The position numbers and the translations under genes were made by a program. From NCBI RefSeq assembly GCF_027943255.1, contig NC_072895.1:79300001-79364000 (forward strand): a stretch of DNA of 64,000 nucleotides, given 5' to 3'. This document shows, in pieces, positions 1 to 12,354 of the stretch. The notes under the pieces are model-generated. The model made no database searches. It was not told the origin of the DNA and worked only from the letters and a program-made list of their open reading frames with translations. This DNA is from Anastrepha obliqua (Eukaryota > Arthropoda > Insecta > Diptera > Tephritidae). Each line of letters opens with the position of its first letter. Position 1 is the first letter of the stretch.

Positions 1-960
1 CAATAAGAAGTTCGATGCTTATTTATGTGCCTATTAAGCATGATATCGAAGCAAACACAAATACTATTATTCATCTGTCATTGACTGTCGTGAATTATTA
101 CAGAACGAAAGAGAAAGTCGTATCTTCGAGTCAAAAATAGTGAAACGCCCCTTTTGAGAGTTCTTTCTCCCGGACTACCAAAGTGAGTATATAGTGTTTC
201 TATCATAGCTTGGCAGTGGCACCTCTTTACCGCTGGAAATCTGGACAGAACTTCGATATCATATCTTCGTTTTACGCTTGAGCAACTTTGGAAAATATTG
301 CAAACTTATTTCAATATCATTTTTTCTGACGAAACACATTTATTTTAACAACCAAAACTGCCTCATCTGGGGATCGAAAACCACGCGCGTGATCATCTAG
401 AAGCCAAAGCATCCTCAAAGAGACAGTTTAGTGCGGCTTTTGGAGTGGAGGCATTATGGGCCTTCTTGCGAAATCCTGCCAAAAATATCATTTCGGTCAA
501 CAGTGAACACTACTGAGTCATGATAAACGATTTTTGTGATCAAAAATTTAAGACATGAACTTGGACGAGCCTTAGTTTGAGCAGGACGGCGGCAGCCAGA
601 CAGCCCACGCTACAATTGATCTTTTGTGCGATAATCGTGTTAGCAGCAGTCTCGGAGCCAGGCGATGTCAGTTGGACACCCCAATGCTGAGATTTTCCGC
701 CGTTAAACTTTTTTGAGAGGTGCTACGAAAAATTGTTGTTTTGCGAACAATTCTTTAAAGATGTAGGCCCGTAGGGTGGTTATCAAATAAGCCATTCGTG
801 AGATAGAGCTAGAAACCGTGACGGAAGGTTTTGGAAAATTGGGTTAAAAAAATGCGCTACCGCAAAGTCATCCAAGATATCCACATGAATGGAATTGTAT
901 TCCGTAAATAATGGCAATATTTGCTCTTTCGAATAAACTAATAATATATCGAGAAAAATT
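1..960 (+). pseudogene. Decayed DD41D (rosa/Visitor-type) transposase relic
   Basis: Read in shifting frames, this segment gives the order of motifs expected of a Tc1/mariner transposase of the DD41D group. Near 340-400 there is an NKQNCLIWGS-like block, near 420-480 a TVWCGF-like strand, near 515-530 VMINDF, near 600-625 a QTAHATIDLL block that normally follows the second catalytic Asp, and near 800-900 the C-terminal signature (IREIELETVT, then HEWNCIP for HMNGIVF). Many stops and frame changes interrupt it, so it is dead. It probably continues to the left of the window. The relic at 56170-56790 looks like the same family. The motif order is seen; the family assignment is from memory of this group. 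Confidence 0.6.
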
Positions 961-2740
961 TACTTATGTGCATTTTTCGAACTTTTAAACCGCTTTATGG
1001 GTCAGATTGAACAAAACACCTTTTTACAATTAACTCAAAAATTTAACTTAACTACTTTTTTTGGAGCTTTCAGCAGCATTTGTGAAATATCAATCATTTA
1101 GTTTAGTTTTTTCCCGAATAATTGTTAAATCAAATCTAAAACAATATTCAATATTAATTTTATAAAGTAAGTGGAATTTTTAAAAACAAAAGGTAAGAGA
1201 TTGAAAGGGTGCTTAGTCCTTTTCCAATTTCATAGTAGTAATTTCAATTCAATTTCAATGTAGTAATATTGGTGATCTCAGAGAAAAAGTTGCTCTGATT
1301 CATTTCGCTCACCAGAACTACTCGTTTACTATGGAAAACATTATTTGTAAGTAAATGCACGCATAAACGAATCTGCATATGGCTGTCCTTTTCCAACTCA
1401 GCTAAAACATTTGTATGTTCATCCTTTTCATAGCACCCTTCAAAGGAATATCGCTCAGATGTAATATATATGTACTTGGGCTAGCCATTTTTCGAATCCT
1501 CGAAGCTTCTGATATTACGATATTTTTTTAGATCGAAGAGAAGAATGAATAACTTTTATATTGTCTACAGACAAGCTAAAGTAGCTGATAATTTCTACAA
1601 ATTCTGACCCCAGCATGTGTGTATTGAAATTTAAAAAGCCACATTTTGAACAAAGCGTATACAAACATGCATATGCACTTATATATAAAGATACGTATTA
1701 TATTCACATATACGAGTACCTGAAAACGTATGAGCCCCTAAGCAGGCACAGTAAGCAGCAATGCAAAATATGCAAATACATACTCGTATAAGTAAATACT
1801 TATATCCAAATGATCCTGCGCGTATTTACCACGTCGCGGTGTTTAAACACCTAAAGGGACTGCCTTTGCTTTATAGTCGGCTTGCATGTCGCCAGCATTT
1901 CACATAAATCAAGTCGATGAAACCGAAATTGAAACAGGCTATGCATATGCGCTCACAGGTACATTCCACGCTTTTCACATTTTCTATTCTACACACACAT
2001 ATACGCACACAAGTACATATATGTAAATTTATATAATAAATAGAGAAGATAAGGGAGATGTGCACGTACGTTTTTAATATTGTTACTTTATTCCTCATGC
2101 TGATGTGACTACGGTTGCCTACTGCAACAATATCAACTAAGGAAGGGATACAATAAGCGTCGAAATATTTCAAAATTGCTTCCCGTTGTCACGGGAAGTC
2201 AAGCAAAAGACCTTGTCCTCTCTTGGGATTCCATGCTAATGCGCGCCTATAACAACTTTCTTCATCACCACCGATTATGCTATATTACTTAACATCCAAA
2301 TAATATACAGTGTTTTTCAAAGGAGAGAATGCACATGTGACCATCCATAACTTTTATGAACTTCATTTTACTTTTACAAGTAGGTGCTTGGTTTGCGCAG
2401 TTCGCTTCTAATTGATAAAGTTAATTGAATGTATGAACCTCTCATAAATACGAGAGACTTTTGTTCCAACCTCCCTACACTTTAGTTTTAACATCTGTCT
2501 GTCTCGTTTCTGTTATAACACTGCTTTTTTAACATAATCCTTGGAAGATGTGGATGTGGAAAAACAAACGAGAAAATCTCGAAGGGGAAGAACTCCTTTA
2601 ATTCGGCATTCTGAAAAAACTTGCATCCACAAAATGAATTTATACGTAAATAGTGAAATTGTTACAGCTGTGCGTACTACTGCACAAGTGTTTTATATAT
2701 ATTTTGGTTGTTTGTAACAGAATCAAGGTGGACGTAAACT
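961..2740. other. Gene-free AT-rich stretch
   Basis: I see no coding frame with recognisable motifs. There are short ATATAT and CACATATACG runs around 1660-1720 and 1985-2010. A host intron or intergenic DNA is the simplest reading. Confidence 0.5.
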
Positions 2741-2744
2741 CGCA

Positions 2745-2885
2745 ATAAAACAAACCATCTACCGTTCGGAGGTGGCATGAAACTGTAGGTCTCTCCATTT
2801 GTGGAAAAACATCAATAAATTGGAGAAGCAACTCGGCCAAACATGCAACGAAGAGTGTAAGCGAAAATTATATTTATGTACTTAC
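2745..2885 (+). repeat. SINE 3' body, diverged
   Basis: Shares with the full SINE copies (for example 51462-51790) the blocks CCGTTCGGAG, GAAACTGTAGGTC, CCATTTGTGGA, CTCGGCCAAACA and a final GTGTAAGCG followed by an AT-rich tail. The tRNA-like head is absent and the middle is diverged, so this is an old 5'-truncated copy. Confidence 0.65.
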
Positions 2886-3039
2886 ATATAAGTACGATTT
2901 TAAATAAATTTACATTATTAAAATAAAGATCACTAAGGGAGATAAAACAATTCATTTCGACATTACAAAAAAAACAAATACCCTGGATATGGCTGCATCT
3001 CGGGGAAAATTTTAAAGCATATGCCCGACAGAGCAATAA

Positions 3040-3430
3040 TTTACCTTAGGAACGTTTTCAACGCCGCTATATAGTTCAAATTCTTCCGAAAGACATGGAA
3101 AATTGCCGACATCATTGCGATCCCAAAGCCCAATAAAGACGCAATGTTTGCATCGTCGTACCGACCAATAAGTCTGCTGCCGACAATATCAAAAATATTT
3201 GAGAAGCTACTCTTTGATCGCATAAAGCCCATTATAACAAAAATAAATTGAATTCCCCAAATTCCCCAAAATAATTTAGGCGAAAACATTCGACAATCCA
3301 ACAAGTGCACAAAATCACTCACAAAATTATTAAAGACTTTAACAATAAACCAGTATGCGTGGCTGTATATCTCGACGTAGCTAAAGCCTTTGGCAAAGTA
3401 AGGCACCCTGGATTACTGTATGGCACCAAC
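3040..3430 (+). pseudogene. Jockey-like non-LTR reverse transcriptase fragment
   Basis: The plus strand reads as the N-terminal half of a non-LTR reverse transcriptase: WKIADIIAIPKP (3095-3135), SYRPISLLPTISKIFEKLLF (3155-3215), then with frame changes QYAW and LDVAKAF (3345-3395), the strand that carries the first catalytic Asp. The wording of these motifs is that of the jockey clade. The fragment lacks the FADD/YADD box and both ends of the element, and has at least two frameshifts. The longest open frame here lies on the opposite strand and is only a shadow of this one. Confidence 0.7.
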
Positions 3431-3795
3431 TGATCTTTTGTAATATAATAATAAAAATTAGATTTATGTACTTAAGTATCTAAATTATCGAAAATCATGA
3501 ATAGCTATTCTTCTTCATCGGTCCATTAACTTAGATCAGGTGATGTGAAGTCCTTGTACCTACTTCTGGAAGCCTTAGTATCTTTTTTTAACCGAATTCA
3601 ATACTAGGAATCTGCAGACAAAAACAGTTACTTAACTTATGTAAGTTGTCACTGTACTCAACTGAGTACAGGAAGATTTATATTATTTAATCACAAATAA
3701 CACCTTGAATAACCGCTATAATTAAAAAAAAATTATGGGCAAATAAAAAAGCTTGTATTTATTTTTAATTATTTTTTGGATATTTATGAAGATAA
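3431..3795. other. Gene-free spacer between two LINE relics
   Basis: AT-rich, with no motif I can name. It separates the jockey-like fragment from the RTE relic. Confidence 0.4.
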
Positions 3796-4412
3796 CCTCA
3801 AAGTGCAGAAGATTTTAAGACCGGTACGTTTTCCTGTAAGAACAAAGACGGCGATCTGGTGGCTGGCATCCAGAGAATACTTAAATTATGGAGGGAACAC
3901 TTCTCAAACCTGTTAAATAGTGATAGCCGCGCATGTCACAGAGAATGTGAAGATCCCGATTCCCCAATCGTTGACAACGGAATTTTCTTGTAAAAGACAT
4001 ATGAAAGGAGAATCGACACACACCATCTTTTCGTCGACTTCAAAACTGCATTCGACAGTACGAAAAGGAGTTTCCTGTATGCCGCGATGTTTGAATTTGG
4101 TAATCCCGCAAAACTAATCCGGCTATGCAAGATGACGTTGCTCAATACCAGCCACGCCATCAGAATTGGGAAGGACCTCTCCGAGCCGTTTGATACCAAA
4201 CGGAGTGTTTGAGAGAAAGATTCTGCGCAAGATTTTTGGAACTTTCTTTGTACGTTGGCAACGGCGTATATCGCAGGCGTTGGCTGTATGAGCTGTATGA
4301 GCTTTACGACGACATAGACATAGCGCAGCGAAAGATCCAGCGGCTACGTTAGCTGGGTCATGTGGTCCGAATGGATACAAACGCTCCGGCTCTGTTACTA
4401 TCTTGCGTGGCA
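3796..4412 (+). pseudogene. RTE-type LINE pseudogene with internal deletions
   Basis: The plus strand carries pieces of the same reverse transcriptase found complete enough to read at 14309-15718. In order: FSCKNKDGDLV and ILKLWREHFS (3828-3905), DTHHLFVDFKTAFDS (4010-4055), LIRLCKMTLLNTSHAIRIGKDLSEPFDTKR (4115-4200), then abruptly ERKILRKIFG (4213-4240) and LGHVVRMDTNAPAL (4352-4400) from the C-terminus. The YADD catalytic segment between FDTKR and ERKILRKIFG has been lost, and stops interrupt the rest. This is a dead copy with at least two internal deletions. Confidence 0.75.
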
Positions 4413-5327
4413 TGCCACTAGGTTTAGATACTTTAGCTCATCGTTTCTGAATGATACTGATGACCTTAGGGGAAATAAGTGTCAACCAGATAAATGGGTT
4501 TGCACTACAACTCAATGGTTTAACGAGGAGTAGGAAACGAACTGCTACTGTGGTATGACAATAGATGACTGTCTGCCACTTCTACCTACCTACCTAAGAT
4601 CCACTCAGGGCCTATGCAAGTATACCTGCTATCCATCTTCTAACAATCGTAATCGTTTTACCTGGAAAAGCCCTAGTTAATATAATATAATAGTATATAA
4701 GTATTTACGGCGAAAAGGTGCAATACTTGGAAGAGTTTTGGGACACTCAGCTAGTCCTAATGACATCGTACAGGACATGTGCTCATCCAGTGCTAAATGG
4801 GTGGCGGTTCGAGCGTTTGCTGGAAAAATTATGCTACGACTCCAATTCATCGAATGGGAGCGCAAGACCCAGGAACAGCAGCTACAGCTGCAATTACGAA
4901 ATGGAGATGAACTGTTTCCGGACAGAATGACGACAAACACAGACACTTGAGTCAATCACTCACAATAATATCAGGCAGAAGTCAAGACGATAGTTCGTAA
5001 ATACTGCGCTATCGCAAATTCTCCGATGTTCCATTTCCTCCAGAACCACGTATGAAAACAATGGGATACTAAATGGATACCATCGCCGACGTAAAATCTC
5101 CATACGTCCACAAGTCAAGGACCTGGACGCAGGTACCTGGTTGTGTCAATAGACACAAACGTGGCTCCACCTTAATGAAATATTTACAGCGGTCCCAGGG
5201 TGGAAATCAGCCGAGGAGGAAGAATATTAGTGGGAGCAAGCCCCACATACCACTGGTGCGACGGCGCCTTTGATGATGTTTCTGACATTTTGATTTTAAC
5301 CTTCTACCCAAAAAAAAAAAAACAGTA
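4413..5327. other. Unclassified sequence with a TACC repeat
   Basis: 4589-4605 holds a CTACCTACCTACC run such as often ends a LINE copy in flies. An open frame at 4738-4950 (70 codons, Gln- and Ser-rich C-terminal half) reads like degraded protein, but I do not recognise it. No gene is called. Confidence 0.35.
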
Positions 5328-5445
5328 TTTACGGCGTCCGCCGTAGTCGAATGCGTTAGTGCGTGACTACCATTCGGGGAACATAAGTTCGAATCTCCGT
5401 GAATAAAACACCGCAATGATAGAAAAAGTTGTTTCTAATCTCTTT
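5328..5445 (+). repeat. SINE head fragment (tRNA-like part)
   Basis: CGCCGTAGTCGAATGCGTTA followed by GTGCGTGACTACCATTCGG and AAGTTCGAATCTCCGTGAA matches the first 100 bases of the SINE copies at 37770 and 51462. The A box (TAGTCGAATGCG) and B box (AGTTCGAATCT) are both recognisable but mutated. The 3' body is missing. Confidence 0.75.
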
Positions 5446-8400
5446 TCTTTGTCGATATTTGGATATCGTTTTAAATATTTCAAACTGTGTGGACTATATC
5501 GTCACTGAAAACAGGCTTACAATTGTCAACACAGCAAGGTTAATGGCGTCTGACCTGGAACCATGAAACCAGCTCGATAAGTAACGCTTTTAGGTGAATT
5601 ACTACTTTTCTTGATTATAGATTCAAAATACTTTGATGCCGCTGAAAATTTAAAAATGAGTCTGTAATTAAACCCTCATTTATGCCTAGCCTTGCATATA
5701 GGTGTGGTAAAAGTGACTTTCCAGGCATTTTAATAAAATTCTAAGTTTTTTTTCAAACTCCACTAAACTAAATAAATAAAGCAAATATTTATAATCCGTA
5801 AATCATATCAACAAATGATTTAGCTTAATAGTTTTGATTACAGAATTTGTTCGAAAAAATGCTTAAGATAAAAGAATTATTATGAAAAGTTTTCTAGAAC
5901 TTTAAATATGTTTTATGCAACTTTGCTCTTTTGATGGCAATTCGTTGATTCGTTGAGTACAATATAGGTACATACATACTTATCGCATCGCCTTCACCGG
6001 GGCACCCAATGTCAAACGGTACATGCTCATAGAAATAAAATACAGTTATCTCAACTTGTTCGTTTTCTAAGAGCAATTTTAAATTAAAAACGTCACTTAT
6101 GAACGAGCGCTGAAGGAGGCCCAAAGTTTCTCAGCCGTTGCCTACACTTTTAACACTTTCTGTCAATTTAGCAGCAAACACCAAAGCAATTGCATGCTTC
6201 CGTGGACGGTTGCTCACTACACACACTCCACTCCGCTACTTTTTCCTTATTTAGCAACAGTTTCTCGCTTGACATTTCAGACTTTTTTCTGCTACTTACC
6301 CTTTGCCTGAATTGCTATTGCTGCACAGTGAGATATTCAACGCGAAAAATCTTCCTAAAAAAAATAATAAATAATAAAGAAATGTGGACTAACATTTTTT
6401 AATGAAAGGAAAAATAAAAGGCAATTTTTTTACTGTTATTCATATATAATATTAATACAATCCAAAGATTTCTAGAATACGTTTTCATTCATATAGTAGC
6501 TATGGCAATGACCGTTGCATTCGTCCACTTTAGTCTGCTAACGATGTTAAGGTCTAAAAAATTTCGAATATCTATTCGTTAACTGATCCAAACATTTGAT
6601 ATAAAAGTTATATGTTTTCAAGAATTTACAAAGTTGAGTAAATTTTGCGTATGGCATTCCGAAGTAAAAACAGAGCAAACTCGAAATTTTCAGTACCCTA
6701 CGACCAAGGAGAAAAGTCGAAGGAGATCCCAAAAACTCTATGTACCGAAATCCAATAGCATAACAGTGATTCCAAAAACTCCCTTCTGGAGGCCCAATAG
6801 TCGAAAATGTTAGCAAAATCATAAAAAAACTTCGAGTCAGGCCTTCATGTGAGCACTTATTTCTTTGCCCTGCAAGTAAACATTAATCAAAAACTATTAG
6901 GAGCCATTTGCAAAGCATCATTACACAACTTGGAGTCTTCTAAATTTCATGGTACACTCCGTTAAGTAAGATTACCTCTTAAAACTTTTGTTCAAATTTT
7001 GAATTTTTTAATATAAATAACAAAAATTATTTTTTTAACAAATTTATTTACTGTATGTGTGAACAAAAATCATCCTTATTAGTAGAAGTTTGAATATTAA
7101 AAGCAAATTAAATTACCAATAGTGTTTCAGTTAAAGTACTTTAAAATTCTCACATGAGCTTACTTTAAAATTTTGTTTTTTTTTATATTTTATTTAGTGC
7201 ATATAAATTGCATAAGCCACCCAGTGTATTCTCATACGACTGCTGCTACTGTGCGTTGTTGTTATGTATAAATATAACAACGAGCCTCGACATCTCGTGC
7301 AGTGAAAAGTTTAGTGCGTTTGTCGTACTTTTGTCGTCCGTCCTTGTTACTGCTGTTATTGTTGGTATTATTATTGTTGCTGTCAGTGTTACAGCTACAT
7401 ATCGCAATCTGCTACTGCCTGTCTAACATGTCAAATTTGTACGCGCTACGCATATCCTTTACATGTCAAACTAAACTTTTCAAACTACAACATTAGCAGC
7501 AACGTAAATACGGGAAAGGATCAGCGACTGCAGAAAATTGCGAACTACAAATCCTTGTTTATACATAAATATATATGTATGTATGAGTCTGAGTGTGCAT
7601 GCATTGCTCTGCAAAGCGCGTAATTTCTTGCTGGTTTTTGTTCATTTCCCACGCAATGCCGCTTCCATGTCAGTTCAAGAAAAATCCTGCCGTCAAACTC
7701 CTCCCACTTAGCAGCTATTAAGTTGATACTTTTTTATGCTATGGCGCATTGGGGTGTACGCGGTGGAGGCGAAAAGGCATTTACAAGTTGGATTATAGTG
7801 CCTCTGCAAGTTGACGCTACACTTATAGTTCTACGCGAAGTTGTATTACAGATAGTGTTCATTGCTTCTGTTACTGGCGTAACTTTTGTTGTTTTGCTCA
7901 TTAAATTTTAACGAAATGCAACCCGCCGCTAAGCATTCCGTTTCAGAAGTTTTGCTGAAAGTTTCCTCCTGCGTGCAAAGGCCGTGGTAGGTTCTTTTGG
8001 ACTGCGATGCCAACTTCATCTCAAACAGCAGCAAGCTTGAGACGCTTGAGGAGCGCAAAAAGCGCCACTAAAAATGTGTGCCTATTTGGCTACAACTGCT
8101 TTGTTTACCATCCACTTACAATGATGATGTCGTGTGTTCTACTAACTTCCAGTAGTTCATTTTTGAAAATGGTTGGAAATGAGCATCAAAAATATACTTG
8201 GTACTTGTCCTGTCGTAGCATTAGAAGACAATTTACTACTGAAAGGAAACTAAGCGACAGATTGCAAGACCAAGAAATAAGGCAACTAACTCGCATGCGC
8301 ATAGAGTTTATAAAAAGCTGAGATATATCGAATACATAGTATATATGTAAATACAAATTAGTCTTCCCATTGGCAATGAACTAAAAAAGCAAGTGCATTT

Positions 8401-8799
8401 CGCTCAAACTGCCTTTTATAGGTATTGGATATAGCGTTAGTATAGCTTCTCTTGCTATTTTTACATAAGTGACATGAGGGTTTTACCTAAAGCTACTTCT
8501 AGCTAAATTTTTCGAAGAATAATTTTTTAGGATATTTTAATCTTCTATATAATAACTAGGCTTTACCTTTCAAAAGGTAGAAAAATACATTGAGTTGTCG
8601 ACTTCAAATGATTTGTAAGCAAAGAATGAAATAGCAAAACAATATAAATGTTTTTGTGTGTGCAAATGGAAGTTGATGCATTAAAATGTCTTATCAGTAT
8701 TAATAATTCTACTGGTACTCTACAAACTCGGTATGCAATGAAATATGAAACAATCTTCAATACTCCTCTCAGTACGTTGAAGCAAATATTATCAGTACA
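5446..8799. other. Gene-free stretch
   Basis: Short open frames occur on both strands (for example 7208-7426, 8007-8321), but none has a recognisable domain, coherent splice context or persistent reading frame. I see no repeat or transposon signature in it. Confidence 0.4.
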
Positions 8800-8801
8800 T
8801 A

Positions 8802-9693
8802 TAGGGTGGGAAATGTAAAATAAACTATAACTATAAAAAAAAAACTAATCAGTATTTTTTCAAACCTTGTTTTTATTTTGAAGATTGAACATTGTCATTT
8901 ATGAATGAAAAATAATATCGTTCCAATGACTGCCACGACTGGCTTTACAGTAGGTCATTCGATCAACCCAATTTTTAAGCACATTTTCGATTGTTTGGGC
9001 TCCAATTTCATGAATGGCAACTTCGATTTCGTGTTTTAAAGCATTAATCGTCTCTGAATGGTTCGCATAGCATTTGTCCTTAACGGCTTCCCACAAAAAA
9101 TAGTCCAACAGTCTTAAATAACAGCTCCGAGGCGGCAAATTGTTATCGGAATTTCGGCTGATTATTCGGTTTTCACAAACGGTAGCCAAAAGTTCGAGTG
9201 TAACTTTGGCAGTGTGACAAGTTGCACCGTCCTGTTGAAACCAAATGTCGTCCATGTCATCCTCTTAAATTTTTGGAAACAACTCGTTGAGCATGTCACG
9301 GAAACGCTCACCATTTAATGTAACCGCGGCTTCTCGCTCATTTTCGAAAAAAAAAAATGACCCGACGATGCCGCCAGACCAAAACCGCACCAAACAGTGA
9401 GTCGTTGTGGATGCATTTGCTTCTCTACAGTAACGTGTTGATTTTCTGAGCTCTAAATCCGACAATTTTGCTTATTGACGTAGCCACCGATGTGAAAATC
9501 AGAAAAGAAGAAGAAGACTCACCACTTTGGAAGTAGTTTTTCAATATTTCCCAATTTTGTTCAAGCGTATAGCGTCCCATTTCGTAAATGTCAAACCTTT
9601 AAGTAAATTATGAACACATTTGACATGTCATTTGTGTTACCATTGTCAAAAAAATAAGTGGTTCAAGAAGCAAACGCTAGATGGCCCACCCTG
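8802..9693 (-). mobile_element. DD41D element, family B copy 1 (892 bp, internally deleted)
   Basis: Bounded by TAGGGTGGGAAATG on the left and, inverted, CAGGGTGGGCCAT on the right, each next to a TA target duplication (8800-8801 and 9694-9695). A second copy with the same ends lies at 26249-26946. The interior is a broken transposase on the minus strand. At 892 bp it is well short of the usual 1.3 kb of this group. Confidence 0.85.
8899..9580 (-). pseudogene. DD41D transposase, broken (family B copy 1)
   Basis: The start MGRYTLEQNWEILKNYFQSG (from 9580) is the DUF4817-type helix-turn-helix opening. Within 40 codons the frame jumps to HCLVRFWSGGIVGSFFFFENE and LNGERFRDMLNELFPKI (9265-9400), so most of the DNA-binding region and the first catalytic Asp are gone. 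An in-frame stop follows, then MDDIWFQQDGATCHT with the second catalytic Asp, LLDYFLW with the third, and the conserved tail CKASRGSHWNDIIFHS. The spacing between the second and third Asp is 41 residues, which defines DD41D. No functional product is possible from this copy. Confidence 0.85.
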
Positions 9694-9695
9694 TA

Positions 9696-11421
9696 TAATT
9701 TCTTAGCTAATTCTCTGCATTTCGGGTGGCTTGGGTTATTTTAAATATTATAAATATTAAATTATAAGAAATATTATTTATACAATACTTATACACTTTT
9801 AGAGCATTAAATCAGTGTCGTCTTTCATTTGATTTTTAACTTTCGAAGAGAAGCTAAGATCGATATAATTCTAAAAAACGTATTTGGTTCATATGCAGTT
9901 TGCTATTCTAAGAGTTGAAATATATTTGTAGCAAATAGCTCAATGGGTTGATGCGGCTAAGGTTGAGAGATTCCGAAATTGCAAATGACAAAAATACACG
10001 GGCCCTTGTGTATTCTGGTACCGCTCTATGCGCCACGCACTCTTAAAGAAGGATATTTGTAATACATCTATTGTAAGTAAAGGAGAATCCAAATTTTCAT
10101 ACCTTTTAATTTTCGTACACATCTAAGGACTTCTGCTTCATTATAAGCCTTCTTACCTATATCTCTATTATTCATAAAATGGAAAATGAAAGATAATTTA
10201 TTAAAAAGCCAACATGAGTTTATGTAGGAGTTAAGGCTATACCTGCTTCTGATAGTCCGTGAAGTGAAGTCCTTGGTTTTATTAGGTGCATTTTAATGCA
10301 TTTGCAAAGTTGAGGTTTTCCAATGTAGAAGCATTCACCTACCCATTAAAAAGAGTTTTAGCAGTTTTAAATTCATTTGTGGCAGTTATCGAAGCAATAG
10401 GTCTCTTCTTTTCGACAAGCGTTAGCAAGCGGAAGCAACTGGTTTGAATGAACAAGCAAGCAACGCTGGAATAGAACTGCCTAAAATTATACGTGTTCGT
10501 AAAATTGTGAGGTGTACCGTTTTAAGAGGTATAATTATACTCGCTGGCGGCGAATCTTGTTGTTGCATTCACATGCACATTTTTCGTTAAGTTAGTCAAG
10601 CAGAGAAATAGCGAGTAGAGAAATGATGAATAGAAGAGGCCTAAAATAACGTAAATTTAAATAAGACATAAAATATCAGTTTGGAGCTTATTTATTTATT
10701 TTATTTATTTATTTATTATGGAACGATATTTTTTGCTTAATGTTATTATACATTTTGTAACATAAATATCAAAAACTATTTTTGATGACGTGTTTTCAAA
10801 TAAATCAGAGTACATATAAAAGAAAAAATCTTTGGTTTAACTGTTTTAATGCAATCCAAATATTTGGTTTTCATATTTTTATTTTGTGAACTCAAGGCCG
10901 GCTCAACAATAAGATGGCAAATTAAATTATTGCTATTATTTATTTGTCGATATTTCGATCTCAATTGAAAGTACTCTTCAGGTACTCTGGGCGATGCCTA
11001 ACAAAGAACTCCCTAGACCAGTGTTTGTTGATTGTCAAACCCTATATAATAAGCTCTAACTTAAGCTGAATCTCTATATCCTAGTCAATAAAATGAATTG
11101 TTTACTTAAAATTATATTCCTAAATCTTATCATAAGAAAGTATTTTTTGGAAATCCAGCACAAATCTATTTCCACCTTTTTAACGCATTACAAATATTTA
11201 GAACAGTAGAATAAAACTTAAATCTACTTGTTCGTATGCCTTGCAAAAAGTACCCAAAATAACTGTATTTGGCATGAAACTTTGATATAATTTTTAAATG
11301 AATAAAAAAAAATGAAATAGAAAAAAAACAAAATTGTATAAACCGTTTTCTTCAAATATGGTATTAATTTCCATTACGTCAATATAAAATTTAAATTTTT
11401 GAAAAAATAATTAAACAAAAA
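9696..11421. other. Gene-free AT-rich stretch
   Basis: Contains a (TTTA)n run at about 10689-10718. No coding frame with recognisable motifs was seen. Confidence 0.45.
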
Positions 11422-11423
11422 TA

Positions 11424-12352
11424 AAGGGTGTTTTTTTTAGAGGTTAGGTTTTCAAGTTGGCACTACTGTTTTCGTAGATGGTCTTTTTGACAGCTGTCAC
11501 TTGATTTATGCTCAGTTTGGTTTGCCATTTCATAATGAATAGACTTACACCTGAACAACGTTTGCAAATCGTGCAAATTTATTACGAAAATAATGGTTCG
11601 GTTCGCGCGACGCATCGAAGAAAATTTTGTTCAGCGATGAAGCTCACTTTTGGTTGAATGGGTATGTCAATAAGCAAAATTGTCGCATTTGGAGTGAACA
11701 TAATCCACAAGCCATTGCTGAGACGCCGTTACATCCTCAAAAAGTCACTGTTTGGTGTGTTCTATGGGCAGAGGGAATCATTGGTCCATATTTCTTTAAA
11801 AATGAAGCCGGCCATAATGTTAGAGTCAATGGAGGGCGCTATAGAGCCATGATTAATGACTTTTTCGTCCCTGAATTGGACGATGTTGATGTGGACGACC
11901 TTTGGTTCCAACAAGATGGCGCTACATGCCATACAGCCAACGCAACAATCGATTTATTGAAGGAAACTTTTGGTGAGCGCATTATCTCGCGCCGTGGACC
12001 TGTGGCGTGGCCTCCAAGATCGTGCGATATAACACCGCTGGACTATTTCTTGTGGGGCTATGTGAAGTCGATTGTCTACGCAGATAAGCCCGAGACGATT
12101 GACGTCTTGGAAGAGAATATTCGGCGCGTTATTGCTGACATACGGCCCCAATTGCTGCAAAAAGTGGTCGAAAATTGGGCCTCTCGGCTGGAATTTATTC
12201 GAGCCAGCCGCGGCGGCCACTTGCCCGAAATCATTTTTAAAACATAATGGCAAACTCTTATCTTTATAATAAAGCTAAATTCTTGGCCATAACATTAAAT
12301 TATATACGTTTTATTTCATCTGGAAAACCTAACCTCTAAAAAAAACACCCTT
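11424..12352 (+). mobile_element. DD41D element, family A (929 bp, perfect 30-bp TIRs)
   Basis: The ends 11424-11453 and 12323-12352 are perfect 30-bp inverted repeats beginning AAGGGTGTTTTTTTT, and both are flanked by TA (11422-11423, 12353-12354). Identical ends argue for a fairly recent insertion. The interior keeps the transposase start and its entire C-terminal catalytic half but has lost the middle. Confidence 0.93.
11535..12247 (+). pseudogene. DD41D transposase with internal deletion (family A)
   Basis: The ATG at 11535 opens MNRLTPEQRLQIVQIYYENN, the first helix of the DUF4817-like DNA-binding domain. Near 11618 a deletion fuses RATHRRK out of frame to the catalytic domain. From 11627 the frame is open for 206 codons: FSDEAHFWLNGYVNKQNC holds the first catalytic Asp, WFQQDGATCHT the second (residue 97 of this piece) and TPLDYFLWG the third (residue 139), a 41-residue spacing. 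It ends with the family tail SRGGHLPEIIFKT. No stop or frameshift lies in the catalytic half, so decay is slight apart from the one deletion. The transposase would normally cut and rejoin DNA at TA in the nucleus. Confidence 0.9.
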
Positions 12353-12354
12353 TA

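Noticed and set aside
3041..3406. 121-codon minus-strand ORF, hydrophobic, looks like a membrane protein
   Set aside because: The opposite strand reads clear reverse transcriptase motifs (SYRPISLLPTISKIFEKLLF), so the hydrophobic frame is a shadow.
4738..4950. 70-codon ORF as a small gene
   Set aside because: Overlaps other open frames on both strands, no acceptable start context or motif, and lies between repeats.
11627..12247. First reading of the spacing as DD36D by taking the Asp of SCDIT as the third catalytic residue
   Set aside because: By analogy with mariner, where the third Asp is that of PSDYHLF, the correct residue is the Asp of PLDYFLW, which gives 41 residues.
11954..12253. 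99-codon minus-strand ORF
   Set aside because: Antisense shadow of the DD41D catalytic domain.
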